22,783 nt of DNA, taken from the NCBI GenBank assembly GCA_002811645.1, contig PDIP01000035.1, positions 291,241 through 314,023 of the forward strand, given 5' to 3'. A model generated the notes under the pieces. It was given only the letters and a program-made list of their open reading frames with translations, was not told where the DNA came from and ran no database searches. This document shows, piece after piece, positions 1 to 10,190 of the stretch. A program made the translations under genes and the position numbers. Source of the DNA: Corallochytrium limacisporum (Eukaryota; Opisthokonta). Every line of letters begins with the position of its first letter. The stretch's first letter is position 1.

Positions 1-417
1 GGGGGCCGCAAATTCCTGTACACTTTGACCCGTTCCACCCGGGATTTTTTGTTTTTTTGTTTGAGCATAAATCGAAGCACCTAAGGGTCCAAGTTCACAC
101 AGAAGCATCTTTCGGTATTCAAAACGTTTGTGTTCCTCGCACATGGCCCATCTGCACACCCCATAGGCAATGCTGAAGAAATTTAGCAAACGCAGACCAA
201 TTCTTAATTAACAGGGATGACACTGGGACATGAATGGTCCCACACGTACCTACACATCCCCAAGGTCGCAAGTGTAGCGGACGACCTCAGTCACACGACG
301 ACATCGTAGGCATTTCTTTTGGGGATAGTCATTCGTGTTCCTCCGAACAAATGCAACAGGTGGCTGGAATTCCATTGATCAATTCGCTTACGTTTTGTCG
401 ACAGACAGTTCACCACC

Positions 418-474
418 ATGGCGGCGGGGTCGAGGGCAGTGGCATCCAGCACCAGCGGTGATGTAGGGGGTGGG
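418..474 (+). other. Possible first coding exon on the plus strand
   Basis: CACCACCATGG is a near-perfect translation-start context. It opens MAAGSRAVASSTSGDVGGG, which runs into a strong splice donor, GG|GTAAGTGAG, at 474/475. A second exon is possible at about 573-622: the acceptor is AACAGACAG, the reading is GEWAGVETIRRVLLTCT, and the donor is CTG|GTAAGC. I could not extend it further. It competes with the minus-strand interpretation of the same region. Confidence 0.18.
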
Positions 475-615
475 TAAGTGAGTGTGCCTGTGAATGTCCG
501 TGTGTTGTGCCTCTGCGTATAAGGACGAGAGCAAGGCCACTACTGCTGCGACCCGCTCTGCTCAAACAGACAGTGAGTGGGCGGGTGTGGAAACAATCCG
601 CCGTGTCTTACTTAC

Positions 616-1362
616 CTGTACTGGTAAGCATCACACATGTCCATAACTTTGTAGCACAATGACTGCAAAATGTCGCGGGGTCCCCAGTTCTTCTTCCTTC
701 GTTCCACTCTCTGTAAAAGGCAGGGTTATCCGAGAATTGTAAACAGTGGCCCTGACCTCGATGATAAATAGGTACTGGCCCGGTCGGGGATCGGAGAATT
801 TTGGACTTGCCCTTTCTATAGAAAATGGCCCAGATAAATTGATCAGGCGGCGTAGAAGTAGGAAGGGACAGACAAGTTGCCGTCAGAGACCAGACATCGA
901 CGGGGCAGCCACCAAGTCTGGACCGTCCCATGTTCATTCCAAATATCATCGACTCTTTACAACCAGTGAATGTGATGTACATCATCTATGACCACATTCA
1001 ACAGCCAACACTCCGGAGCCATTCTCCAGTCAGGCATCATGCGAACATGGTCATTATGCCCTGGTACGACCTTCTTTAAACATCAAAACTGAGCAAATGT
1101 GTTCAGGACCAACACCACCATTAACGCTGCCTTTCTTGACATCACTTTCTATGCCGATGCCACCACCACCAGGAGTATTGGTTTACTATGAATTCATGAC
1201 GCAGTTGAGAGTCACCCATGTGCATGTTGGTGGATGCAAACTGAGGGAGATCCACGGACCGGAATGCAGCGTTAGTAAGCTTTACTCCGTCAGCAGCAGT
1301 GATTGCAACAGACCGCATGGCGGCAGACCCGAAGAACCGAAGTCTCCAGGTTGCGTCAGGAT
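616..1362 (-). other. Coding-like patches with splice-like junctions, unrecognised
   Basis: On the minus strand, an open stretch ending PGQYLFIIE (757) can be joined across a 46-base GT...AG intron (711-756, acceptor CTTTTACAG) to RVERRKKNWGPRDILQSL and on to a strong donor CAG|GTAAGTAAG at 616/615. Further upstream, about 1362-1200 reads DPDATWRLRFFGSAAMRSV and FRSVDLPQFASTNMHMGD with RNY-type codons. A +1 shift near 1185 leads into another open stretch (GGGGIGIESDVKKGSV). This could be an intron-rich gene or a frameshifted relic. The plus strand also has open stretches here, so strand and structure are unresolved. No family recognised. Confidence 0.2.
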
Positions 1363-4339
1363 CTCAAGATAACAACCCGCACAAGTTCCATATATTTTGT
1401 ATAGAACGCTGCGACAAACCAAGACAAGCCCGGAAACTGAGGAGGAGTAATACGGGTGCCGTATCATCAACATCTCAAGCGTGTGTGCTTAATCCGTTCC
1501 GTCCGACTCAGACACACTTTGACACACACACACACACAGAGAGCACACACAGCACCGCCCGGCGCACACGCGTGGGGGCGGTAATTCCTTTCTGTTCTCC
1601 CGTATCATTTTCTCATAATGCCGCTATGACCAACCACCACCACTCCTTGCGGGATGGGTATGGGTGGTACAGTGACACGGTGTTTGGGGTATATACGTAT
1701 GACACCAACACACCCGAGGTTTTGGGGGAGGGAGGGAGGGACCCGTGTGCACCTCTCCTGTGTATTTCGTCTCCTTAGGCCCTTCCTGGGCTTGGGCACC
1801 CCGGGTTTTTCTCCTAGCCGATTCTCTCTTCTCTATTTTTTTGCCGCCCCCCCCCCCACCTTCCCTCCCTTATTGAAATATCTCCTAATTTTTTTTGTGT
1901 GGGGTATTTCTTTTCTTGTTTCGTTTTGGTTTTTCCGGTAATGGGCAGTGTCATTTTCTGGCGTGCGTGTGTGCTTGCGCGGAAGCACGGGCCGGCAGCA
2001 ATGGACAAAGGGGCCTTGGTTTTGTCCTTTTTTTTTTCTATTTTGCCTCTTGGCTTATTGATTAACTGTCGGTGCACATACACACACACCGATAACATCC
2101 CTGTTTGGCAAAAAAGAAAAAAGACCGGGACAGTACGTATTTCGTCGAAGTAGTCAATGTTGTAGCATTTGTATCAATTTCATCCTTTCATCTTCGTCGT
2201 CCACCACCAATATATATTTTTTTTGGGGGGGGGGGCCAGGGGGGAGATTTTTTTCCCTTAAAATGCAAGGGACACAAACAATTCTTGCGAGAGCATTCCT
2301 GGAGCTATTAAAACTGTTCAGGAGGGGGGGTGTGGAAAATTTCCTTTCCTCCTTTTTATCATTCTTCATTCCCGCGTAAGTACTACTGTACCGATTGTTT
2401 TGGGTATCAGAGTTGCCTAGACGAGACGGGTCTGGGGATGAGTTTGACGAAAATCCGATGAATACGCAAGGTAAGGTGTCCTCTTCAGGTAACACAGAAA
2501 ACAACAAAGAGAGATTGAAAGGACGGTGATAGTTGGTAGAAAGAGAGGAGGAAAAGAGGGAGGGGAGGAGGGCGCGATTTGATTGAGCAAAAGGGGTTTA
2601 ATTTTTGGCCGTTCATAAACCAAACCACTCCCAATGAACACACATCACCACCACCAACCCCCGCCCCCCCCACCTCTGCCTTTTTATATCCGACGAGGTG
2701 CCCTTTTCTCTTGCGGATCCACGCGATCTCGTTCTCCCAAAAAAAAAAATAACAAATGAGAGATAAACGGAAGACTCCGTAGAGCAGCAAACGCAAGGTG
2801 AACCCCCCCCTCCACCATTTCAAAAACTTCTGACCTCTTGCGCCGGGTTCTGAGTAATTCCCAGCACACCTCTTACGATGACAACACCGCCTTCTCCGTA
2901 CTGAATGTACTAAATGTACCCTGCCGGAAAGGAGGAAGGAGAGTTGGAAAATCTTGTGTCGATGACACACACTATCTAGTCTCTTTTTTGGTAGTAGTGG
3001 TGTGGTGGTCGTTCTCCGATCTTATCCTTCCCCTCTCTCTCTCTGTGTGTGTGTCTCTCTCTGTTCCTCTCTTTCTTTCCGTGCTTTTCTTCGGACCTTT
3101 AAGAGTAACGGCCATGATTCTTTTGGCCACAGTTGTTTTTTTTTGATTGCCAAAGTTGTTGTGTTGCTTGAGAATGTGCCTGTCTGCCCTGCTAATCTGA
3201 CGGAAAGAAAGATTTTGGTCACACACCTCTCAAAAACTCACTCCGGGGTGGGGCCGGAAAAGAAAAGGAGAAAGAGAGAGAAAGAAAAAGAAAGAAAAAC
3301 CATGGAGCCTCGATGGTTTGTGGGCTGGGAAACCGGAACGAGCTCGTCCCGCGCGCTTCGTCGCGGGGCTCGCTCTGCCCCCCCCCTCTCTCTATCTCCC
3401 TCTCTCTCTGAGGTGTCTGTTGCCGTGTTTTTTTCCATAAATTTTCCTTGCTCTTTTGGTTACGGAGACGATGGGTGATCGTCTGGATGTAATTCTGGAA
3501 ACCCCGTTCTCCGGGGTACTCTCTTCGTTCTCTTTCTTTCTCTTTCTTTTCGTTACTTTATTTTCTGGACATATACTTTCACTATAGCCGGACGGACGAA
3601 TCCAGACGCACTGAGAAAGTGAGAGGTCTCCGTTGGGAACAAATTTTGCTCGGAGTTTCTGCGGGATTCTTCGGGGATCTCTTAGATTGTTGTGTTGCAG
3701 AGCATTGGCCTTCAATAGACAAGCAAAAGATTAGGGGTTTTGTTTTATTTTAAATGTCTAGTTCTCCTCAGACTTGCATCTCCGGGACCCGCTCCATCTG
3801 GGAAAATGAAAGAAAGAAATGCTTAATCACACTCATACACACACACCTGAGAAAGCCCGGAGTGAGAAGGCACAGGAGAAAAAAACTATGAAACAAAACA
3901 AAAAGAAAAGTAAAAGAGAAACAGAACAATTCAAACTAGTAGAATTCAATCCAAACAACCGGGAAAGGAAAGTAAGCAATATGAGAAAATATAAAGAAAC
4001 ATCTCGGACAATGAATAAGCCCCGAAGAGAGGCTTCTGTATGGTATACTTGGATAGTATTTACTATCTGCCGCCTCTCTCTCTCTCTTTTTCATTTTTGA
4101 TTCGTTCTAAAACTCTTGGGTTTTTATTTCTTTCTCTCTCTCTCTCTCTGTGTCTCCTCCCTGCTTTTCCTTTGCCCGCCCCGCGGTTAGTGTCCCTACT
4201 ACCGCTAATCTCATAATGACTGTACTGGATCTATTGGTTCTCTGCGGTATGTTTGTTATGCACCGCGATCGATCTCCACTTTTTTCCCTCTTTGGCCCTT
4301 ACAATTCTTTCTCCGCGCATTCCAGCACATTTCATCCGA

Positions 4340-4343
<4 letters not shown>

Positions 4344-4384
<41 letters not shown>
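4344..4384. repeat. (CT)n microsatellite
   Basis: About 41 bases of uninterrupted CT dinucleotides, inside a longer pyrimidine-rich stretch. A purine-rich GA block follows at about 4517-4575. Confidence 0.95.
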
Positions 4385-4388
<4 letters not shown>

Positions 4389-4484
4389 CTGTGTTTGTCT
4401 TTCTTCTTTGCTCTTAGGAGCCGCGCTTTACTACGTTCGTTCCTTTTGTTGCACGGTGTGGAACAGTTTCTCGCGTAGGTTGGC

Positions 4485-4492
4485 TATATAAA
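4485..4492 (+). promoter_or_regulatory. TATA box-like element
   Basis: TATATAAA in GGCTATATAAATT is a strong match to a TATA box. A plus-strand ORF beginning MGALLPCAKKNKK starts 142 bases downstream (4634-4900), but it soon runs into A- and T-rich simple sequence and matches no family I know. The element may be chance. Confidence 0.2.
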
Positions 4493-4902
4493 TTTCCTTG
4501 CGGAGTAGGCAAGAACTGGAGAGAAAGAAAGAGAGGAAAGAAAAGAAGGAGAGAAGAAAAATAAAAAGGAAGCAAAACGACAATTACACAAAGCGGCCCT
4601 GCAAAAGGGGCCCAGAGGGAAAAGAAGAAAAGAATGGGCGCTCTTTTGCCTTGCGCAAAAAAGAATAAAAAAGTTGGGCAGGGTCAGGGTGGCGATCGAC
4701 TCTCTCGGTTGTGCGATGCAATGTACATAGAAATGGATGCGCCACACTTGCTTTTTTTAATTCTTTCTTCTTCTCTCTCTTTTTCCAATATAAAAAATAA
4801 CAATATAAAAAATAAGAAAAAAATGGAAGGAAGGGGGGGATGGTTGTTGTCGGGTGTCAAATTTCTCATCAATTTTTTGTTTTCATTGCTCTTTTCGTGA
4901 AA

Positions 4903-4925
4903 GGCCCCCCCCGGGGGGGGGGGCC
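4903..4925. repeat. G/C homopolymer palindrome
   Basis: GG, C8, G11, CC: a self-complementary block able to form a very stable hairpin. It opens a 200-base GC-rich segment with two more hairpins. Confidence 0.85.
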
Positions 4926-4978
4926 ACGGGGCGGCTTAGTTTTTGCCTTATTTTTTTAAAAGCACTCTTGCTCCGCAC

Positions 4979-4995
4979 CGGCCAAAGGTTGGCCG
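4979..4995. repeat. 7-bp stem hairpin
   Basis: CGGCCAA and TTGGCCG pair perfectly around a 3-base loop, AGG. Confidence 0.7.
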
Positions 4996-5080
4996 CCGGA
5001 GGGTTTTAAAAAATTAAGGGTTCGGCCAAGGGGGCCAAAACCCCCCGCTCTTTTTTTTTTCCCTTCCCTTGGCTTGCACT

Positions 5081-5102
5081 GCCCACACCTCGCGGTGTGG
5101 GC
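5081..5102. repeat. 9-bp perfect-stem hairpin
   Basis: GCCCACACC and GGTGTGGGC pair perfectly around the 4-base loop TCGC. A T10 run lies 20 bases to its left (5051-5060). Confidence 0.8.
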
Positions 5103-5200
5103 CACCGCCCAACCCGGCGGGAGCGACACCAGGGCCCATACTTTCACTACGAAAAATAGGCGGGAAGAACAGAGGGGGAGGGGCCGTTTGGTGGTTCTCT

Positions 5201-5224
5201 TGTGTGTGTGTGTGTGTGTGTGTG
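5201..5224. repeat. (TG)n microsatellite
   Basis: Twelve uninterrupted TG units. The ORFs crossing it carry the artefactual CVCVCV string. Confidence 0.95.
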
Positions 5225-6260
5225 GGCACCGGGCCGTGGACCGCAGAACGCCGATTAAGCAGTAGCGGTCTGAAACCGGTGGGCCTGCAGGGCAGCAGGA
5301 AGTTTGCGGGAGCGGTGATCGGGCCTCGTCGGTGGCCGAGGGAATCCATCGTCATTTGTGTTCTCCTTTTGGATGTTTGGGAGAGTCGCATCTGGTTGCA
5401 TGGAGTGAAAAGGAAAGATGCCCCGGAGCACCTCAAGTTGGATTGGGAGTGGGAAAACGAGAGATCTCAAGGATGATGCTGCTAAAAGGCTCCGCGCTTT
5501 GATCTTGGCTGAAGAAGAATCCCTTCAATAGATAGGCCTTGGCTCATCATTCCGAGCCCGTGACGTAGTAGCAAGTAATCGGAATTGAAACCCCCGGGTG
5601 TCTGCTTTCTGTACTGTGGGATATGGGGCTAATCGGTGTCGATGGATGGTGGCAGTGGCCTTCACTGCTTGCGATTACGCCACCAGATCTGCGCTCCCAG
5701 CTGCTTCTAACTGGCAAATCAGCCGCAGAATGATCCTGCGGGACGCGACGATGGTAGCCATTTGCGAAAGGTTGGTACACCGCAGTTTAGGCACCCGCCT
5801 TGAGCTACGGTACGAATGCATAAGTTCGATTGCAGAGTGATCATCAAGATGGCCAGCAGCTTCGGGATGGTGTAACCCATCTACCGATCGAATGGCCATA
5901 GTTGCCATTCGGCCGTCATCCCACGGAGATCATTCGACGACCGGACTCGCTTTGGTGACATTGAGCCTCAATGGGTTTCTGTCTCGCCTTTATGGTGCCT
6001 TTACGATGACCGCATCCGTAAAGCTGAAACGATCCTCCGTCCACACCCCGGCGCCGGCGCCACTGTAGGGCAGGAGGATGGACGGGTTACAATCCTTCGG
6101 GAAAAACACCCGTGTCTATTCTCACATTGTATCGATTCTATTGAAACCAAGATTCAAGACTGTCACTGCATAATGCTGACCAGAAGGATTTGAATCTGAA
6201 TGCTGTCACAGTGATGGAAATGTGGTGACCCTTGTGCGAATCTTTGGGGTAAGCTCAGTC
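5225..6260. other. Stretch downstream of the helicase without a recognised gene
   Basis: This is more complex, unique-looking DNA than the rest of the left flank, but no ORF exceeds 80 codons apart from frames passing through the TG repeat. The part next to 6260 should contain the helicase 3' UTR; I see no AATAAA on the minus strand there. Inverted repeats lie at 6032-6079. Confidence 0.5.
6032..6079. repeat. Inverted repeat enclosing a GC palindrome
   Basis: ATCCTCC (6032-6038) is complementary to GGAGGAT (6073-6079). Between them lies the perfect 12-base palindrome GGCGCCGGCGCC (6050-6061). It sits about 180-230 bases downstream of the helicase stop, probably in its 3' UTR. Confidence 0.65.
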
Positions 6261-9200
6261 TCACAAAAGGGATGTCCATTGGAGGTCCTCCAGGTGGTCT
6301 GGATCACTGGGTAGTTCCTGTGCGGTGAAGATTGCTCTGGGATCCCCATGGTTGCCTGCCACATCGTAGTCGTAGTCCATTCCAAACTCTTCTTCCGCTT
6401 CTTCGTCCTCATCGTGATCCTGCCAGTAGTACTCGTCGTCATCTTCTGGCATCTGAATGAAGTGAAGGCCATTGTCATCCAGTGTGAGGTGCTTCTCCAA
6501 CAGAGAGCCGAGGGCTTTGGTGGAATCTTCGGCCATAGTCATACCTTCCCGCAGCTTGTACTCGCTCGGGAACAAAACATCCAACTGTGATCCGAGCACG
6601 GCTCTGGACATCCACGTATCTGCAATAGCGGATGTGGATCTGCGGGAGATCTTATCCTCTCTTCCATACTCGACCTGCTCGTGCAGGCGGTCTTGGTCTC
6701 CATGGCGCACCACGCATCCGTTCCGCACGGCAAACGTCAGCACCGTCTTCCAGCGCAAATCTGTCAGCAGAAAATCCGGATCGCCGACAATCACCAACAG
6801 ACCTTTCGATCGCGTGATGGCCACATTGAATCGACGTGGTTGGTTGACCAGTCCCACACCCTGAGTGAGGTCCAGGCCAAGCGAGCTTCGGCTGGTGCGC
6901 ACCGTATTGAGAACTGTGACTCGGCGTTCCTGTCCCTGGTAGTCCTCGACGATACCGACGTCCACGCCAGCCAGACCATCGGCACGAAGCATTGTACGCA
7001 ACCGCCGTACGTGAGATCGAAACGGACAAATTACGGCAATGTCGGTCTGTTTAGCACGACCGCTGTCCACAATCAAGCGACACATATTGGCCGTTCTGAC
7101 GATCTCGGCTGGATTGTAGAAGCTCGTGGCAAAATCGGCTTCCTGGAGGTCCAGACCAAACACTGGAGCGAACATCAGAGGGATGTTCCGATTCGGCAAG
7201 TGTTCCCAGCCGAGGAAGCTGTCTGTCTCACGAATGTCTCCAAAGGGCAGTAGTTCATCATGGTAGAACAGATGCGATGGTACGTGCAGCAGCTCCATAT
7301 GGCTACGATAGTTCCGCTTCAGCATCACAATACCCGAACCGATGTTCAAGTTCAGTTTTGCGGCTTCAGTTGTGGCCCTTTGCCAGAGGTCACCTTGGGG
7401 ATTTTGCATGTCGGAACCTTCAGTCGGAGTTCCTTCAGCCGCAGCATTGGCATCCGACAGCACGTTGTCACTGATGACAGCGTAGCAATGATATCTGAGC
7501 ATCAATCGTCCCATGAGGCTCACGTCATAGCCGTGTTTGCGAGCAAAGCGAGACCGGATGGGCGGGCCCAATTGCTTCGGATCTCCGGCGAGGACGACCG
7601 CTGCGTTTGGTCGGAGCATCGCAAAGGGAACTAGGCTTTCAGGTTCCGTGGCTTGGCCTGCCTCGTCCATACAGAGCACATCAAACAGACCAGGCATCCC
7701 CCGTAGGCGTTTACCACTAGCACGATCCGTATTGTTCTTCTTCTGCTCTGAAACCATCCCGTGTAGCATGGCGGACGCAAGGCAGGTGGTCACTACAACC
7801 TTTAGCGCACATGGCCGGATGGTATGCTTCTCCTGTCCCACGTCTTTGCGATCAATGACGAGATCGCTCATGCGTGGAAGCCGGAAGCTCGCATCTTCTG
7901 GATCAATCAGACAGTATCGTTGCAGACTAATGGGCGTCTCACTCAAGCCACGCTGTGGAGAACACAGGCGCAGCATGTGTGCAGGACCCAGGTGTCGAGC
8001 CAGGCGGGCTGTGAGCACGTCCGCAGCTTGATCACTCGGGGCTACCACTAGCACATTCCTTCGATGCGGCAGGTCGTAGTCAGCAGGTAATGCCCCGCTT
8101 TCGACGTTGACCATACTTTCTCCGTTCGGATAATCGTCACTGATCTTTCTCAATCGCTTCTCATCTTCTTCGCGTTCCTGCCCCGTTGCGTATACTCGCT
8201 TGGTAGCCTCGCCCATGAATTGGTTCAGAATGATCTCCACCAGGGTCTTGGTTTTGCCTGTTCCTGGCGGACCGAACACCAGGAAAGGCCGACCATTGGC
8301 CCACCCCTTGGAAGTCCGGTGCACCGCCTGCTTTTGCTCCAAGTTCAAAGTGGGATCGTAGGTCTTGAGATGGACTGCAGACTCAACATGGTTTGCATCG
8401 GCATCCCTGTCCACCTGCGGTAGCTTAACAGGGTACACGTAGTTGTCAATTCGGAAACTCGAAACAGAAGAGCCCTGAAAATCTTCCCATTCTTCCAACT
8501 CTGGATCAGAATGTGCCATTTCCCACAGACGATGCAGGGCACTGAGCATCAGCCAATCGGCCGAGTTATTGAGGGTAAAGTGTAGATTACATTTGCTCGC
8601 ACCTTGACCCGGAACCGGCAACAACAAGCCCTCGGCTTCCCATTGCAGGCAAATCGTGACTTCGCCCCCCACTCTATCCACATTCATTACCACACACTGA
8701 AACTTTGCCCAGTACATGGCGTGAAAGCGTACCTCAATGGTGTCTCCTCGACGGACTGGGGGTTTTGATTCGATAACCCCCGGTACTACAGCCTTTGCCA
8801 AGCACAGTGGCTGCTGTTTCCGATCTCTCTGCTGCCGCCGGTGGGAAGACCGCACCGCTTTCAGTAGAATGCCCCGCTGGCCGAACAGACGGAACATGTC
8901 TGCTTGTTTCTTGCGCTCTTCCGAGATGAGGAGTAAGGAGTTCCGGACTAGCATTTGTGTGGACGGGTCACAGTCACCCAGGTTCTGATCAGCGGACAAA
9001 TAGTTATTGAACCACTTGTACGGGCCCAATGCATTTCTCATATGTCCGGCAATCCGCACATGTTTTTCTGCTCGGATATCTAGCACGCCACGGTTCTGAG
9101 GTTGCGCACGAACGAGCGTAACAAGATCCCCTAAGGTTCCAGGTATGTACGGTGTTGTATAGACTTGGTGAGGGGGGACAAAATCCAGGTCAATCATCCA

Positions 9201-10190
9201 CTGGGGAATAAACGGTCTGGCGCGTGGATTGAACTGTGACTGCATTCCCGGTGGGCACACCGTTCCGCGAACAGGGAGAACAATGACCGATTCCGCTGGG
9301 TAGGCCACTGTGGGACCCAAGAGGCAGCAAATCCACCCTGTCTTGCCCACAACCTCATTTCGCATCAAATCATGCTCCTTGGCCCCCGGATTCCCGGATG
9401 GTGAATACTTTGCTTGACACTCTAGAGTTACTTTCACGTTGCCATTATCCAGCACCACGCTCTCCTGTGGATCAAGTCGGACTGTGTACAGCGTGGTGGC
9501 CTTCCAGGGTGGACGCGATGATCCATCCCCTTCCTCCTCGCTGTCCCTTTCACTTGCCTCTCTGACGTGACCAAGAGCGGACGCATTTTCTATCAGAGCG
9601 ATTTGATTCTCATACAATTCAAAATACAACTGTCCCACAACGTCAATTCCTTGACGTTGACTGAAGGGTTCCTCAATCATGTAAAATCTGACTGTCCGAA
9701 CATCCTGGGGCACCTCAACGGTAAGCTCGAGTGCGGTGATGGACTCTTCGTTGTTGGGAATCAACCCATAGTTCAACTCCTTGTTCTGAAAACGAAACCC
9801 CCGACCTATCGTAGCATAATAATTGATTGAGTTATAGTGCCGTTGGGCCATGCGGATAATGTTCCGTACTGTGCGCAGGTGTCCTTTCGTGCTGTCATCA
9901 TCGCTCGACGCTGTCTTCAGTGCAGAGATCAACCACTCCACGCGTTCACTTATTGGGGCCCGACGCTCGTAGATGAACCAGTGCGCCGGATTCTTTGGTC
10001 TCCTCTTGAATGATTGTGTGTCTGCTGTGCTACGATGTGCGTTTGACCCTGAACTGCGGGTATCACTGCGGCTAACCGCTTGCGGCATCCCGTAACCGTT
10101 TCGGTGTCTGTAACCATAGTCTGTGGCGTTCGGGTTGGATCGGTTTCCCCTTGTCATGTGTTTCTCTCTACTCGTTCCCCGATCACTCAT
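6261..10190 (-). CDS. MOV10: MOV10/Armitage/SDE3-family SF1 RNA helicase
   Basis: This is a 1309-residue single-exon protein. Residues 1-70 are basic, Arg/Ser/Asn-rich and probably disordered. The MOV10-type signature VPGVIESKPPVRRGD lies at about 469-483, in front of the helicase core. The core has Walker A GPPGTGKT (640-647), motif Ia APSDQAADVL (about 717-726), motif II DEAG (842-845), motif III GDPKQLGPP (869-877), motif IV RNYRSH (959-964), motif V VEDYQGQERR (1081-1090) and motif VI RRFNVAITRSKG (1119-1130). The family is ATP-dependent 5'-3' RNA helicases that act in cytoplasmic RNP granules, mRNA decay, RNA silencing and retroelement control. The tail (about 1249-1274) is a dense Asp/Glu block. 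UPF1 is less likely because its N-terminal Cys/His zinc domain is absent, and no R3H domain (SMUBP2) or nuclease domain (DNA2) is seen. The start is the first Met, with A at -3. The stop is TGA. Family is confident; orthology to animal MOV10 rather than plant SDE3 is not settled. Confidence 0.94.
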   Translation of the reverse strand: MSDRGTSREKHMTRGNRSNPNATDYGYRHRNGYGMPQAVSRSDTRSSGSNAHRSTADTQSFKRRPKNPAHWFIYERRAPISERVEWLISALKTASSDDDSTKGHLRTVRNIIRMAQRHYNSINYYATIGRGFRFQNKELNYGLIPNNEESITALELTVEVPQDVRTVRFYMIEEPFSQRQGIDVVGQLYFELYENQIALIENASALGHVREASERDSEEEGDGSSRPPWKATTLYTVRLDPQESVVLDNGNVKVTLECQAKYSPSGNPGAKEHDLMRNEVVGKTGWICCLLGPTVAYPAESVIVLPVRGTVCPPGMQSQFNPRARPFIPQWMIDLDFVPPHQVYTTPYIPGTLGDLVTLVRAQPQNRGVLDIRAEKHVRIAGHMRNALGPYKWFNNYLSADQNLGDCDPSTQMLVRNSLLLISEERKKQADMFRLFGQRGILLKAVRSSHRRQQRDRKQQPLCLAKAVVPGVIESKPPVRRGDTIEVRFHAMYWAKFQCVVMNVDRVGGEVTICLQWEAEGLLLPVPGQGASKCNLHFTLNNSADWLMLSALHRLWEMAHSDPELEEWEDFQGSSVSSFRIDNYVYPVKLPQVDRDADANHVESAVHLKTYDPTLNLEQKQAVHRTSKGWANGRPFLVFGPPGTGKTKTLVEIILNQFMGEATKRVYATGQEREEDEKRLRKISDDYPNGESMVNVESGALPADYDLPHRRNVLVVAPSDQAADVLTARLARHLGPAHMLRLCSPQRGLSETPISLQRYCLIDPEDASFRLPRMSDLVIDRKDVGQEKHTIRPCALKVVVTTCLASAMLHGMVSEQKKNNTDRASGKRLRGMPGLFDVLCMDEAGQATEPESLVPFAMLRPNAAVVLAGDPKQLGPPIRSRFARKHGYDVSLMGRLMLRYHCYAVISDNVLSDANAAAEGTPTEGSDMQNPQGDLWQRATTEAAKLNLNIGSGIVMLKRNYRSHMELLHVPSHLFYHDELLPFGDIRETDSFLGWEHLPNRNIPLMFAPVFGLDLQEADFATSFYNPAEIVRTANMCRLIVDSGRAKQTDIAVICPFRSHVRRLRTMLRADGLAGVDVGIVEDYQGQERRVTVLNTVRTSRSSLGLDLTQGVGLVNQPRRFNVAITRSKGLLVIVGDPDFLLTDLRWKTVLTFAVRNGCVVRHGDQDRLHEQVEYGREDKISRRSTSAIADTWMSRAVLGSQLDVLFPSEYKLREGMTMAEDSTKALGSLLEKHLTLDDNGLHFIQMPEDDDEYYWQDHDEDEEAEEEFGMDYDYDVAGNHGDPRAIFTAQELPSDPDHLEDLQWTSLL

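Larger units (their letters stand above)
1..4484. other. Intergenic stretch without a recognised gene
   Basis: Apart from the coding-like patches at 0.4-1.4 kb, I see no gene. From 1.5 kb on it is low-complexity DNA: an AC repeat near 1520-1537, C11 at 1847-1857, G11 at 2225-2235, CT-rich blocks at 2990-3075 and 3385-3415, GA-rich blocks at 3255-3300 and 3800-4000, and CT repeats at 4072-4089 and 4132-4149. Predicted ORFs here are translations of simple repeats. Confidence 0.6.

Noticed and set aside
961-1140. In-frame TGA/TAA codons read as selenocysteine or a variant code
   Set aside because: The three large genes all close normally on TGA or TAA and show no sign of reassignment; introns, frameshifts or non-coding DNA explain the stops better.
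5014-5476. Overlapping ORFs of 135-140 codons on both strands
   Set aside because: They pass through the (TG)n tract, giving CVCVCV or THTHTH; only the flanks look ordinary and match nothing known.
6348-10079. Several plus-strand ORFs of 60-190 codons opposite the helicase
   Set aside because: They are antisense shadows of a conserved reading frame with all SF1 motifs; none resembles a protein family.
6261-10190. Assignment of the helicase as UPF1
   Set aside because: The N-terminus lacks the Cys/His zinc domain and carries the MOV10/SDE3 VPG.xES.P...GD signature.
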